A stretch of DNA of 23,872 nt from a virus, in the IMG/VR virus record IMGVR_UViG_3300032282_002864, positions 1 through 23,872 of that record. The stretch is one strand, 5' to 3'. The notes under the pieces are model-generated. The model did no database searches, had not been told where the DNA came from, and saw only the letters and a program-made list of their open reading frames with translations. Positions 1 through 8,128 of this stretch are shown one piece after another. A program made the position numbers and the translations under genes. Positions within the stretch are counted from its first letter, which is position 1; every line of letters begins with the position of its first letter.

Positions 1-1608
1 CTTCCTGTCGATGATCCTAAATCGTTCGATGAAGCAATGTTTATTTTGCTCTGCGGTACAGGAGTTGGGTTCAGTGTTGAATCGAAATATATCAATCAGT
101 TGCCAGAAGTGCCCGAAAAATTATTTGAATCAGAGCACACCATTGCCGTCCACGACTCTAAAGAAGGATGGGCCAAGTCATTACGTTTACTCCTCGCAAA
201 CCTCTGGGCAGGCGAAATCCCAAAGTGGGATGTCAGCAATGTTAGACCTGCCGGAGCACGACTCAAAACATTTGGTGGAAGAGCTTCTGGGCCGCAACCA
301 TTAATTGACTTATTTGAATTTACTGTAGCTACATTTAAACACGCACAAGGTCGTAAATTAAATAGCTTAGAATGCCATGATTTGATGTGTAAAATTGGCG
401 AGGTGGTTGTAGTGGGTGGCGTGCGCCGCTCTGCAATGATCTCACTATCTGATCTTGATGATGAAAGGATTCGTCATGCAAAAGCTGGTCCATGGTGGGA
501 CACTGCTCCTCATAGAGCTCTTGCAAATAATAGCGCTGTCTACAATGAAACACCAACGGTTGGGAAATTTATGGAGGAGTGGCTTTCTTTATACAATTCT
601 CATTCTGGTGAGCGTGGTATTTTCAATCGTGAGGCTGCTCGTAAAACCGTGGAAAAGTACGGTCATCGTGATCCTAATTTTGAGTTTGGTACTAATCCAT
701 GTTCTGAAATTGTTTTAAGACCCTATCAATTTTGTAACCTTAGCGAGGTAGTAGTAAGACATGATGACACCAAAGAAACCCTATTGCGAAAAGTGCGGCT
801 TGCCTCCATCCTTGGTACAATCCAAAGTACCTTCACAAAATTCCCCTACTTGCGAAAAGTGTGGCAACGTAATACTGAAGAGGAGCGCTTACTTGGTGTC
901 TCACTCACAGGAATCTATGACAACAAACTCTTGTGTACACAAGGAGAGGAATTAAATGTTTTATTGGACGAACTTAGAGAATGCGCTAGAGCAACAAATA
1001 CAGAATGGGCGACAGCTCTCGGAATCCCTACAAGCGCTTCTATCACATGCGTCAAGCCAAGTGGAACAGTATCCCAGCTTGTTGATTCGGCGAGCGGCAT
1101 CCACCCTCGCCATTCTAAATTCTATATCCGAAGAGTGCGAGGAGATAAAAAAGATCCTCTCACCCAATTCCTTATTGGACAAGGAGTACCAGCTGAAGAC
1201 TGTGTTTACAAGCCAACCCAAACTACCGTCTTCAGTTTTCCACAAAGAGCCCCAGACGGACTTGTCAGAGATGATGTCACCCCAATCGCTCACCTTGAGC
1301 TCTGGCTTACTTACCAGCGACACTGGTGTGAGCACAAGCCAAGTGTCACTATCTCAGTCTCCGAAAAAGACTGGCCAAGTGTTGGAGCCTGGACATGGGA
1401 TCACTTTGACGAAATCAGTGGAGTTAGCTACCTCCCCTACGACGGAGGAACCTATCGTCAAGCCCCGTACGAAGAGTGCACCGAAGAAGAGTACAAAACC
1501 CTTAAAGCCCAAATCCCTAAAATCAACTGGGAAGAGCTAAAAGAAAATACAGACAATGTGGAAGGAGCACAGATGCTTGCTTGCTCAGCTGGTGTTTGTG
1601 AGATCTGA
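1..1608 (+). CDS. nrdJ: Adenosylcobalamin-dependent (class II) ribonucleoside-triphosphate reductase, 5'-truncated by the window edge
   Basis: This enzyme reduces ribonucleoside triphosphates to deoxynucleotides for phage DNA synthesis, using a thiyl radical generated from coenzyme B12. The frame is open from base 1 without a start, so the 5' end is missing; 535 codons are visible. The family's catalytic residues are present. Cys18 in CGTGVGFS matches the first redox cysteine. The NPCSE motif (Asn232, Cys234, Glu236) matches the thiyl-radical site. Cys245, eleven residues on, matches the second redox cysteine. The C-terminal CSAGVC (Cys528, Cys533) is the thioredoxin-linked pair. In Lactobacillus leichmannii numbering these are C119, C408, C419 and C731/C736. 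The spacing from the first redox cysteine to the radical cysteine is 216 residues against 289 there, so this is a more compact form. DUF1289 and polymerase genes follow on the same strand, which fits a replication module. Confidence 0.95.
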   Translation, partial: LPVDDPKSFDEAMFILLCGTGVGFSVESKYINQLPEVPEKLFESEHTIAVHDSKEGWAKSLRLLLANLWAGEIPKWDVSNVRPAGARLKTFGGRASGPQPLIDLFEFTVATFKHAQGRKLNSLECHDLMCKIGEVVVVGGVRRSAMISLSDLDDERIRHAKAGPWWDTAPHRALANNSAVYNETPTVGKFMEEWLSLYNSHSGERGIFNREAARKTVEKYGHRDPNFEFGTNPCSEIVLRPYQFCNLSEVVVRHDDTKETLLRKVRLASILGTIQSTFTKFPYLRKVWQRNTEEERLLGVSLTGIYDNKLLCTQGEELNVLLDELRECARATNTEWATALGIPTSASITCVKPSGTVSQLVDSASGIHPRHSKFYIRRVRGDKKDPLTQFLIGQGVPAEDCVYKPTQTTVFSFPQRAPDGLVRDDVTPIAHLELWLTYQRHWCEHKPSVTISVSEKDWPSVGAWTWDHFDEISGVSYLPYDGGTYRQAPYEECTEEEYKTLKAQIPKINWEELKENTDNVEGAQMLACSAGVCEI

Positions 1609-1611
1609 TCC

Positions 1612-1827
1612 ATGGCCATGCCCACCGCTAAATTTGAGCAATTGGAATCTAGCATGGATGTGGCAAGCCCCTGCATTGGAATCTGCACCCTCGACTTCAT
1701 GGATGTTTGCCGAGGGTGTCAAAGAACCAAAGACGAGATTGCAAGTTGGATGGGTTTATCGCCAAACGAAAAGCAACAGATAATAAACAGAGTCAACCCG
1801 ACCGGGGAAGTATCAAGAACGTGGTGA
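1612..1827 (+). CDS. DUF1289-family small cysteine protein
   Basis: This is a 71-residue protein with the DUF1289 signature: SPCIGICTLD at residues 19-28, then DVCRGCQRT at 31-39 and an EIASW segment. The four cysteines (21, 25, 33, 36) form two close pairs that could bind a metal or an iron-sulfur cluster; the family's biochemical role is not established. It begins three bases after the reductase stop, so it is probably co-transcribed and perhaps translationally coupled. No strong Shine-Dalgarno precedes the first ATG. Met3 and Met15 are alternative starts, and Met15 would leave a protein of the minimal family length. It lies between two DNA-synthesis genes, which suggests but does not prove a role in nucleotide metabolism or redox. 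Confidence 0.85.
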   Translation: MAMPTAKFEQLESSMDVASPCIGICTLDFMDVCRGCQRTKDEIASWMGLSPNEKQQIINRVNPTGEVSRTW

Positions 1828-1907
1828 TTTTTCGGGTTTCTATCCACGGTATCAACGAATTGGCAGGCGTAGCTTGTGCCTTCCCCAACTATTTCACATG
1901 GTGGTGA
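1824..1907 (+). CDS. Candidate very small ORF (27 aa), GTG start overlapping the DUF1289 stop
   Basis: A GTG at 1824 overlaps the DUF1289 stop as GTGA and opens a 27-codon frame. The frame ends in a Trp-Trp dipeptide and a TGA at 1905-1907, four bases before the terminator stem. The overlap and the fit before the terminator are what a coupled last cistron would look like. The product would have a moderately hydrophobic, aromatic C-terminus. I do not recognise it, and so short a frame could be open by chance. It could also be the remains of a longer gene. Confidence 0.2.
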   Translation: MIFRVSIHGINELAGVACAFPNYFTWW

Positions 1908-1911
1908 GTTT

Positions 1912-1935
1912 GGGCTCCTTCGGGAGCTCTTTTTT
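1912..1935 (+). terminator. Rho-independent terminator after the reductase/DUF1289 genes
   Basis: The arms GGGCTCC (1912-1918) and GGAGCTC (1923-1929) form a 7-bp stem with one G-T pair, closed by a TTCG tetraloop and followed by six T residues (1930-1935). This is a textbook intrinsic terminator. It separates the upstream genes from the polymerase, which would then need its own promoter or readthrough. Confidence 0.9.
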
Positions 1936-1955
1936 ATGTTACAATTTTTATTCCG

Positions 1956-1967
1956 CCGACACGTCGG
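1956..1967. promoter_or_regulatory. Short inverted repeat in the DNA polymerase leader
   Basis: CCGAC and GTCGG flank a two-base spacer in the 51-bp leader between the terminator and the polymerase ATG. As RNA it could fold into a small GC-rich hairpin about 10 bases upstream of the AGGAG ribosome binding site (1976-1980). It might be an operator or a translational control element. I see no convincing -10/-35 pair with it, and an inverted repeat this short can occur by chance. Confidence 0.25.
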
Positions 1968-1986
1968 TTTGCCATAGGAGCACATA

Positions 1987-3906
1987 ATGATTTACTCAAT
2001 TGATTTTGAAACCCGCAGTTTTGCTGATCTACCCGAGATAGGGCTAGATAAATACGCAAACTGTTTATCAACAGAAGTGCTGTGTATTGCGTTCGGTACC
2101 ACACCAGAAACCGTCAAGGTCAAAGCACCACAAAACCCCAACACAAATGAATTATGGCCATTGATGCAACATGTATCAAAAGGTGGCAAGATTGCGGCAT
2201 GGAACGCCATGTTCGAGTACGCCATCTGGAACTGCGTCTGTGTGCCTAAGTACGGCTGGCCTCCGCTTAAACTGGAGCAGTGCATAGACACTATGGCAAT
2301 TGCTGCCAGTAATAACATCCCTCAGAACTTGGACGATGCAGGTCAGTTTATGGATGCCAAATATCAAAAAGACCCCATGGGCAAAAAGCTGATTCAAAAG
2401 CTATGCAAACCCAACAAAAAGGGTCAGTTTAATAATGACCCAGAATTGATGTCCCAGCTGTTTGAATATTGTGCCCAAGACGTACGCACAGAAATGGCTA
2501 TAGGAAGCGTTTTAAGGGGTCTTACAGACACCGAACAGGAGGTTTGGTACCTTACCCAACGGATCAATCTAAGAGGCGTTCCTGTGGACTATAATGAGCT
2601 CCATAACGCTGTCCTTGCTGTGACAAGGGCGCAAGATGCCCTAGACAATGAATTGGTTGCACTAACTGGGTGCAAGCCATCTGAGAGGGCTAAACTGCTG
2701 GGTTGGCTCAATGCCCAAGGTGCCGATATGGCAAACATGACTGCTGAGACAGTGGTTGCCAAACTGGCAGATCCATTCTTAAAACCCAAGGTGCGTAGGG
2801 CATTAGAATTACGCCAAGAAGGAAGCCAAACTAGCGTGGCTAAGTACGCTAAGATGATGGAGATACAACGTGAAGGACGGATTCGGAATACATTGGTATA
2901 TCATGGCGCTAGTACTGGCCGCTGGGCGAGTCGTGGTGGGCTTAATCTACAGAATATCGCCCGTCCCACGATTGATGATGAGCAGATTGCACTCGCAATA
3001 CCATCTGTATTTATGGAGGGAGTCGGAACGATGCAACAACTTAGTTCCCTTGTCCGAAGTGCAATCGTGGCCCCACTGGGGAAAACCTTCGTTGATGTGG
3101 ATTTTAGCTCAATTGAAAACCGAGTTGGCGTCTGGTTGGCTGGGCAAACTGACAAGGTGGATTTGTTTAGACGTGGTTTGGATGAGTATAAGACGTTTGC
3201 ATCTAGCTCGCTATACAATATACCATACGAGGAAGTTACTAAGGAACAAAGACAAATAGCCAAGTCGGCTGTGCTTGGCTGTATGTTTGGTCAGGGTTCT
3301 AAAGGATTAGTGGCGTATGCCGAGGGGATGGGAGTTAAGTTGACTGAAGAACAAAGTCAAAAGGCGGTTAACGCTTATCGGACAGATTATCAAAAAGTCA
3401 AAAACTTTTGGTATCAATGTCAATCAGCCGCTATTGCTGCGATCAAGCAACCAAGCGACATGCAAGATGCCGGGCTGTTGCGTTTCATGTATGCCAAGGA
3501 TGTCTTGTGGATGAAGTTGCCCAGCGGTCGATTCATTTGCTGGCGGGATCCCAAGGTTGAGGATCAATTGACTCCATGGGGTGAAATGCGAGAGGGTGTC
3601 ACTGTGCTCAATCAAAACACTTTCACTCGTAAGTGGGGACGCAACAATTTGATTGGTAGCAGTATCTTCCAATCGGCTGTCCAAGGTACCGCTCGGGACA
3701 TGCTGGCTGAGGCTTGTTTGTTGTTGGAGAAGAATGGCTTTGAAGTTCTCAACTTGATCCATGACGAAGTCCTCATGTTGGTGGACGAGAGTCAGGCAGA
3801 AATCGCCTTAGATCGTGTAGTCAAGTTAATGACTACACCGCCTAAGTGGGCTTCAGATTTTCCGTTAGCTGCGGAAGGTTGGGTAGGAAAGCGTTATCGG
3901 AAGTGA
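1987..3906 (+). CDS. polA: Family A DNA polymerase with 3'-5' exonuclease domain
   Basis: This is the probable phage replicative polymerase, 639 residues, with no 5'-3' exonuclease domain. The N-terminal DnaQ-like proofreading domain shows Exo I (Asp6, Glu8), an Exo II-like NAMFE (Asn73, Glu77) and Exo III YCAQD (Tyr161, Asp165). The polymerase domain shows motif A VDFSSIE with catalytic Asp372 and Glu377. Motif B runs from Arg422 and Lys426 to Leu430 and Phe434. Motif C is HDE at 592-594. By spacing, Leu430 corresponds to E. coli Phe762 and Phe434 to Tyr766. Exo II has Glu where Asp is commoner. The ATG is well supported by AGGAG six bases upstream. The gene converges on the minus-strand operon, with six bases between the two stop codons. 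Confidence 0.96.
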   Translation: MIYSIDFETRSFADLPEIGLDKYANCLSTEVLCIAFGTTPETVKVKAPQNPNTNELWPLMQHVSKGGKIAAWNAMFEYAIWNCVCVPKYGWPPLKLEQCIDTMAIAASNNIPQNLDDAGQFMDAKYQKDPMGKKLIQKLCKPNKKGQFNNDPELMSQLFEYCAQDVRTEMAIGSVLRGLTDTEQEVWYLTQRINLRGVPVDYNELHNAVLAVTRAQDALDNELVALTGCKPSERAKLLGWLNAQGADMANMTAETVVAKLADPFLKPKVRRALELRQEGSQTSVAKYAKMMEIQREGRIRNTLVYHGASTGRWASRGGLNLQNIARPTIDDEQIALAIPSVFMEGVGTMQQLSSLVRSAIVAPLGKTFVDVDFSSIENRVGVWLAGQTDKVDLFRRGLDEYKTFASSSLYNIPYEEVTKEQRQIAKSAVLGCMFGQGSKGLVAYAEGMGVKLTEEQSQKAVNAYRTDYQKVKNFWYQCQSAAIAAIKQPSDMQDAGLLRFMYAKDVLWMKLPSGRFICWRDPKVEDQLTPWGEMREGVTVLNQNTFTRKWGRNNLIGSSIFQSAVQGTARDMLAEACLLLEKNGFEVLNLIHDEVLMLVDESQAEIALDRVVKLMTTPPKWASDFPLAAEGWVGKRYRK

Positions 3907-3912
3907 TTGCTA

Positions 3913-6900
3913 TTAGGGATTTTCGTGAGGCCAGAAAATCCCTTCTTGCATTACTCGTTCAATAACAGCATTACGAGCCACTGGTGAATAGTTGGTTAAG
4001 CCGTAATTTCGTGGGAAACCTTCCATATCTGTTACTATAGATTGTCTAGCATCCATATCACCTTCGTATAATCTTCTTAAAAATATCACATCGTATAAAT
4101 TACGAACTGCTTCACTGGCAGTTTCATAAGCGCGTTGCCTAATTGCAGTAACTTGATCAAACTCACCAGCGTTTTCTGGCTCCATTTCACGCACAGCATT
4201 GACTAAATCATTTTCAGATGGGTGCCAAGGAGATTCTGGAATACTGATTTCGTTAAATGGATCTGGATGAGATTGTATTGCTTTTTCAAAATCAGCGTTA
4301 GTTGGCAATTTTTCCATTGGGTGTCTTTCAAACCAACTAGCCATAATATTTAACATATTGGTAATCTGTGGTTCTGTAAATTCATCGACCCAACCGTTTG
4401 GACCTTTATCAGCTAATTGTCCTAAAGCGGAAACTAACTGCTCACGATATTTACCATTGTGATCAAGCAACATATCGGCTAACTTGCGATGAACATCAAG
4501 TGGTACTTGACCCTCTGGTTTTCTATCACCAAACAAGATGTCTAAATTTTGAACATAATCATCTTTTAGATTATCTTGTAAATACAAAGACTCTGGATCT
4601 TTTATTAAAACGCTATAAACTTCTTCCCGAAGTGTTTGCTTATCCCAATCGCTTAATTTCTTTGGTGGCTCGGCAGATAAATCTACGCCATAATCAGTTG
4701 CTAATTGAGCAAATTGATCAGTGGTAAAGAACCTTGGAAGCAATCTTTCATCATCTGCTTTTTTGAAAAACTCTTCAACAGTAGGTGAATACCAATGAGC
4801 GCGTTCATCTGTCATTTTACCAATCGAATTGTAATGATTATCTAAGTCGTGTACTTCTTTTAAATGACTAAGTTCACGAACATCCGTTAAATTGTCAGCA
4901 TTTTTATTAAGCCATTCAACCATTTGCGGAACATAAGTTGCATCTACATCACCGTTGTTTGCGCCTTTAAGTTGTTGAACAGATTTTTTAATAGGAGCTT
5001 GTCTTTCGGCTAATAAATTAGTAATTTCGGGATACAATTGAATTGCATTTTCAATAGCTTTTGCTTTTCCAAAAGTAGCCATATTACCAAAAAATTCAAT
5101 AGCTGCTTCGGGGTTATTATCTTCTAAATAAATACCGATTGTATGAACTTTATTGGAATCACTTAATACTTTTGGTTTATCAATTTTTAATTCAAGTGTA
5201 GCTTGCGATACACCATTGGGATCTTTCAAACTAGCAATTTCAATTTGACCATCTTTAAGGCGACGCAAGTAACCGTATTTGTCAACTTCTACTTTGCCAC
5301 GAGGAGGTTTGCCAGTATGTGGCACCAACCATGGACCATGACCAGGGTAATCCTGTGTAGCATGACAACCAGAACCGACACATTGATTTAAGTCGATGGT
5401 AATTTGACCTAAATCACGAGCAGTCATATTTTCATCAGCGTTTGCCATTTCTGGCGTGATGATAGTCATCTTAGAACCATCAGAAAATGCCATGTCTGTC
5501 GGCATTGCGGCAGCACGTTTAGGAATCCATTCTGCTGCACCTTGTTTACTTAATTGTGCTGCTTTAAACTCAGCCATTTTATCTTTAATCATTTGGCGAG
5601 TTACTGTAGCAGGTGTCACATTAGATAACTTATTAGGATCTAAATTACCAGCTAACAAATCTTGAAATACTTGTTTTCTGATTTGATTAAATCCAGTTTC
5701 TTCATCTGGCTTAGTTAAAAAGTCTGTAATAAGTGCTTTTCTATCTAATTTTTCTGAGACTGGATATCCTTCTTTTGCTGTAAATGAATATCTACCCTTC
5801 GGATACAATTGAGCATCCAAAACATTTTCATACTGTAATCCCTCTGGAGTGGTAGCTGTTATTTTTCCAATAGGTGTATTTTCTAAAACTTTAACTTTGT
5901 CCTCATCAAGACCATAATTTGTTAAGGCTTTAATAAAATCTTCTCTTCGCTCTTGCCCTGTTCTTTCACGATAATCTGGAACTGGACGACTTAATCCAAA
6001 TATTTCATGAACTGGCATGCCACTTTCGTTAACCGCTTGCAACAAAGGATCTGTTGCTAAACCAGTACCCATTTGATTTGTAATGTATTTTTGATACGGA
6101 CCCATTACCCATGCGTTATAAGCTGGTAATGCTTGTTCAATTTCAGATGCTGTATACAACGGTTTTCCACCAGCCGTTTCATCAACTTCTATGTTGTAAT
6201 TTTCGGCAAATTGATTAGCTGCTTCTTTACGAAGCTGTCGCATCTGATCTAAATCTATTGGCGGAGAACCAAACTCTTTATATGGGGCTAAATAATTAAC
6301 CCAAAAATCTTCCCATTTATGCAATAATTCACGATTGTCTATTGCTCTAGGATAATGTTTTTCTAATTGTTGTTGAAAAACAGCCACAGGATCATCATAT
6401 TGTACTGATGATAAATGTTTACCAAGCTCACCTTGTTCTGACAACGGCATCGTCGCACCCAAATTGGTTGGCCAGTTGCCACCCTTTGGTTTGACAGCGT
6501 AGGATGCTACGGGGACGCTAAATTGATTTGGCATACCAGGGATATTAAATCCGCCAGTTTCCATTACTTGATTGTAAATTGGCTCTATAAAGGGTTTGGC
6601 TGTTTCAGCAGCACCAGCAGCGCGAGATCCTAAAGTGGGATACTCACGGGTAATGCCAGCTTGGGCGTTTGTATAATCAGATGGGAAGTTGCGGATGTCT
6701 TCGATAGCAGTTTTACCAGCAACACGAAGGTCGTCTGGAGTAAACCGAACACGAGTATTCCACAACTCCGGCAATGGTCCAGTGCGTTCTCCAATATCTG
6801 CAATAGTATTGGAAATATCTTTGCCTAATTGTGTTGGGGGAGTGTATTGCAAAGCTTGCATTGCTTTAGCTGTATCAGCGTTAAAGTTTGCAGTTTGGGG

Positions 6901-7224
6901 ATTGACGGCTTGATTGCCAGCTCCATATAAAGCGGAGCCAGCTATTTGAAATGGCGAGGCAAGAGCGGGTATTACACCTTGAGCTAAAGATGCTCCTGGC
7001 ATGCGCTCCATAAGATATTTAACCAACCCCGTGGGGTCAGATAAATAATTGGTTTTTGCTTGGGAATTAAGTTGTTGCTGGCGTAGTGCTTCTTCGCTAT
7101 TAAGCTGAGCACGCATTTTAGCTATGTTGGCTTCATTACCAGCTTGAGGTTGATTGTAACCTGGTGGTAAAGCACTTAAACTATCCGCAACATAGGCACC
7201 AGTGACGGGATCAATATACGGCAT
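3913..7224 (-). CDS. Large phage protein (1103 aa) with a PcfJ-like segment, probably virion-associated
   Basis: Last gene of the long minus-strand operon, one base after the 300-residue gene, with no clear Shine-Dalgarno, so it is probably translationally coupled. I do not recognise the whole protein. The N-terminus begins YIDPVTGAYV, and DPxTG recurs in the preceding protein. At residues 614-680 there is a pattern typical of PcfJ-like proteins: QCVG, a further Cys and His, a tyrosine-rich stretch, then IASLKD, a G and an ATLEL strand. The rest is polar and mostly helical by composition, with no signal peptide or obvious membrane segment. Its place after the other large putative ejection proteins suggests a virion component delivered into the cell. 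A cytoplasmic role is also possible. Confidence 0.7.
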   Translation of the reverse strand: MPYIDPVTGAYVADSLSALPPGYNQPQAGNEANIAKMRAQLNSEEALRQQQLNSQAKTNYLSDPTGLVKYLMERMPGASLAQGVIPALASPFQIAGSALYGAGNQAVNPQTANFNADTAKAMQALQYTPPTQLGKDISNTIADIGERTGPLPELWNTRVRFTPDDLRVAGKTAIEDIRNFPSDYTNAQAGITREYPTLGSRAAGAAETAKPFIEPIYNQVMETGGFNIPGMPNQFSVPVASYAVKPKGGNWPTNLGATMPLSEQGELGKHLSSVQYDDPVAVFQQQLEKHYPRAIDNRELLHKWEDFWVNYLAPYKEFGSPPIDLDQMRQLRKEAANQFAENYNIEVDETAGGKPLYTASEIEQALPAYNAWVMGPYQKYITNQMGTGLATDPLLQAVNESGMPVHEIFGLSRPVPDYRERTGQERREDFIKALTNYGLDEDKVKVLENTPIGKITATTPEGLQYENVLDAQLYPKGRYSFTAKEGYPVSEKLDRKALITDFLTKPDEETGFNQIRKQVFQDLLAGNLDPNKLSNVTPATVTRQMIKDKMAEFKAAQLSKQGAAEWIPKRAAAMPTDMAFSDGSKMTIITPEMANADENMTARDLGQITIDLNQCVGSGCHATQDYPGHGPWLVPHTGKPPRGKVEVDKYGYLRRLKDGQIEIASLKDPNGVSQATLELKIDKPKVLSDSNKVHTIGIYLEDNNPEAAIEFFGNMATFGKAKAIENAIQLYPEITNLLAERQAPIKKSVQQLKGANNGDVDATYVPQMVEWLNKNADNLTDVRELSHLKEVHDLDNHYNSIGKMTDERAHWYSPTVEEFFKKADDERLLPRFFTTDQFAQLATDYGVDLSAEPPKKLSDWDKQTLREEVYSVLIKDPESLYLQDNLKDDYVQNLDILFGDRKPEGQVPLDVHRKLADMLLDHNGKYREQLVSALGQLADKGPNGWVDEFTEPQITNMLNIMASWFERHPMEKLPTNADFEKAIQSHPDPFNEISIPESPWHPSENDLVNAVREMEPENAGEFDQVTAIRQRAYETASEAVRNLYDVIFLRRLYEGDMDARQSIVTDMEGFPRNYGLTNYSPVARNAVIERVMQEGIFWPHENP
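3915..3943. terminator. Shared hairpin between convergent polymerase and structural operons
   Basis: AGGGATTTTC (3915-3924) and GAAAATCCCT (3934-3943) form a perfect 10-bp stem with a 9-nt loop, sited exactly where the two transcription units meet. It lies just after the polymerase stop and overlaps the last codons and stop of the minus-strand gene. Neither side has a good U-tract (TCTTGCATT on plus, AATAGCAATCA on minus). It may therefore be a bidirectional terminator or an mRNA 3'-end stabiliser rather than a classic strong terminator. Confidence 0.6.
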
Positions 7225-7225
7225 G

Positions 7226-8128
7226 TTATCTATCTAAAGAAATTAAACCACCTGTTTTAACAGCGATTTGACCGCCAGCTGCTTTCTTTTGTAATTTATC
7301 TTGCTCTTCTAGGTGGCGTTGATACATGCCAATAGGAATAGAAAGGCCAGCACCAGCGATGTTTGACCATGGGCTGGCTGGAGTTGGAGCAATAGTGGCG
7401 GCGTTACTAACAACACCAGCAACATCTAATAACTCACGAGCGGGATTGCCTTCTTTAAAATGATTCCATAGGCGTACTAAATTTTCGCCACCTTCCCATA
7501 AACCACCCACAGTACCAGCACCTCTTGCAACGGGAGAGCTTGCAGCACTCTTAACCACTTGCATAGCTCGTTGGGTAGGGGTCAATGGAGGAGGCGCAGC
7601 AACGGGAGGTGCGGCTGGAGCACCAGCACTGCTTAAATCCAAACCTTCTAGAGCTTGTGGTGGAACATTAATACCCATTGGGGTAGAGGCTTTAAAACCA
7701 GCACCACCACGCACAGGATCAAATTGAGATGTTAACTTAGCTTGGTCTAACGCTTTGATACGAGCTTCGTTTTGAGCACGCTCAGCAGCTTGTTCCATTG
7801 TGGTTGCGTTGTACCCGGTTTGTCTTGCACGACCAGTAGCGCCTGTTTCGGGATCAATAGTGCCTTGGATTTGACGCTCTAAAATAGTTCTATTTGGAGG
7901 TGCAATCTTCTCAGCAATACGATTAGTAATTTCTTTGGTAATGTTAGAACCCAAAACACCCTTAAGTGTTTTAGCACCAGCGATCGCTGGAATACCCAAT
8001 GCTTCAGCAGCAATACCGCCAGTAACAGGATCTACTTGTTCAGTTTTGGCTTTATTAAGATGAAACCGTTGGTACTCGTGAAGATCGCTTTCGGGTACTG
8101 GTTCGTATTCTACTTTTTGATCGCTCAT
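7226..8128 (-). CDS. Unrecognised phage protein (300 aa), probable minor virion protein
   Basis: The start ATG overlaps the stop of the 581-residue gene as ATGA, showing tight coupling. The N-terminal part is polar with two DPxTG motifs. Residues about 165-185 form a Pro/Ala-rich linker. The region after about 185 contains small-residue stretches that could form amphipathic helices. The last 20 residues carry KKAAGGQIAVKTGGLI, a Gly-Gly motif related to ones in neighbouring proteins. No catalytic motif is visible. The context among large low-complexity proteins downstream of the tail genes suggests an internal or ejected virion protein; this is inference. Confidence 0.65.
   Translation of the reverse strand: MSDQKVEYEPVPESDLHEYQRFHLNKAKTEQVDPVTGGIAAEALGIPAIAGAKTLKGVLGSNITKEITNRIAEKIAPPNRTILERQIQGTIDPETGATGRARQTGYNATTMEQAAERAQNEARIKALDQAKLTSQFDPVRGGAGFKASTPMGINVPPQALEGLDLSSAGAPAAPPVAAPPPLTPTQRAMQVVKSAASSPVARGAGTVGGLWEGGENLVRLWNHFKEGNPARELLDVAGVVSNAATIAPTPASPWSNIAGAGLSIPIGMYQRHLEEQDKLQKKAAGGQIAVKTGGLISLDR

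Noticed and set aside
956-1540. Plus-strand 194-residue frame inside the reductase gene
   Set aside because: It overlaps the reductase in another frame; the reductase carries all catalytic motifs, so this is a shadow.
1828-1911. tRNA or structured RNA downstream of DUF1289
   Set aside because: No cloverleaf arms or CCA-like end can be drawn; the only clear structure is the terminator hairpin after it.
1936-1950. TACAAT as a -10 box for the polymerase
   Set aside because: No acceptable -35 hexamer lies 16-18 bases upstream (that position falls in the terminator loop), so a sigma70 promoter is not supported.
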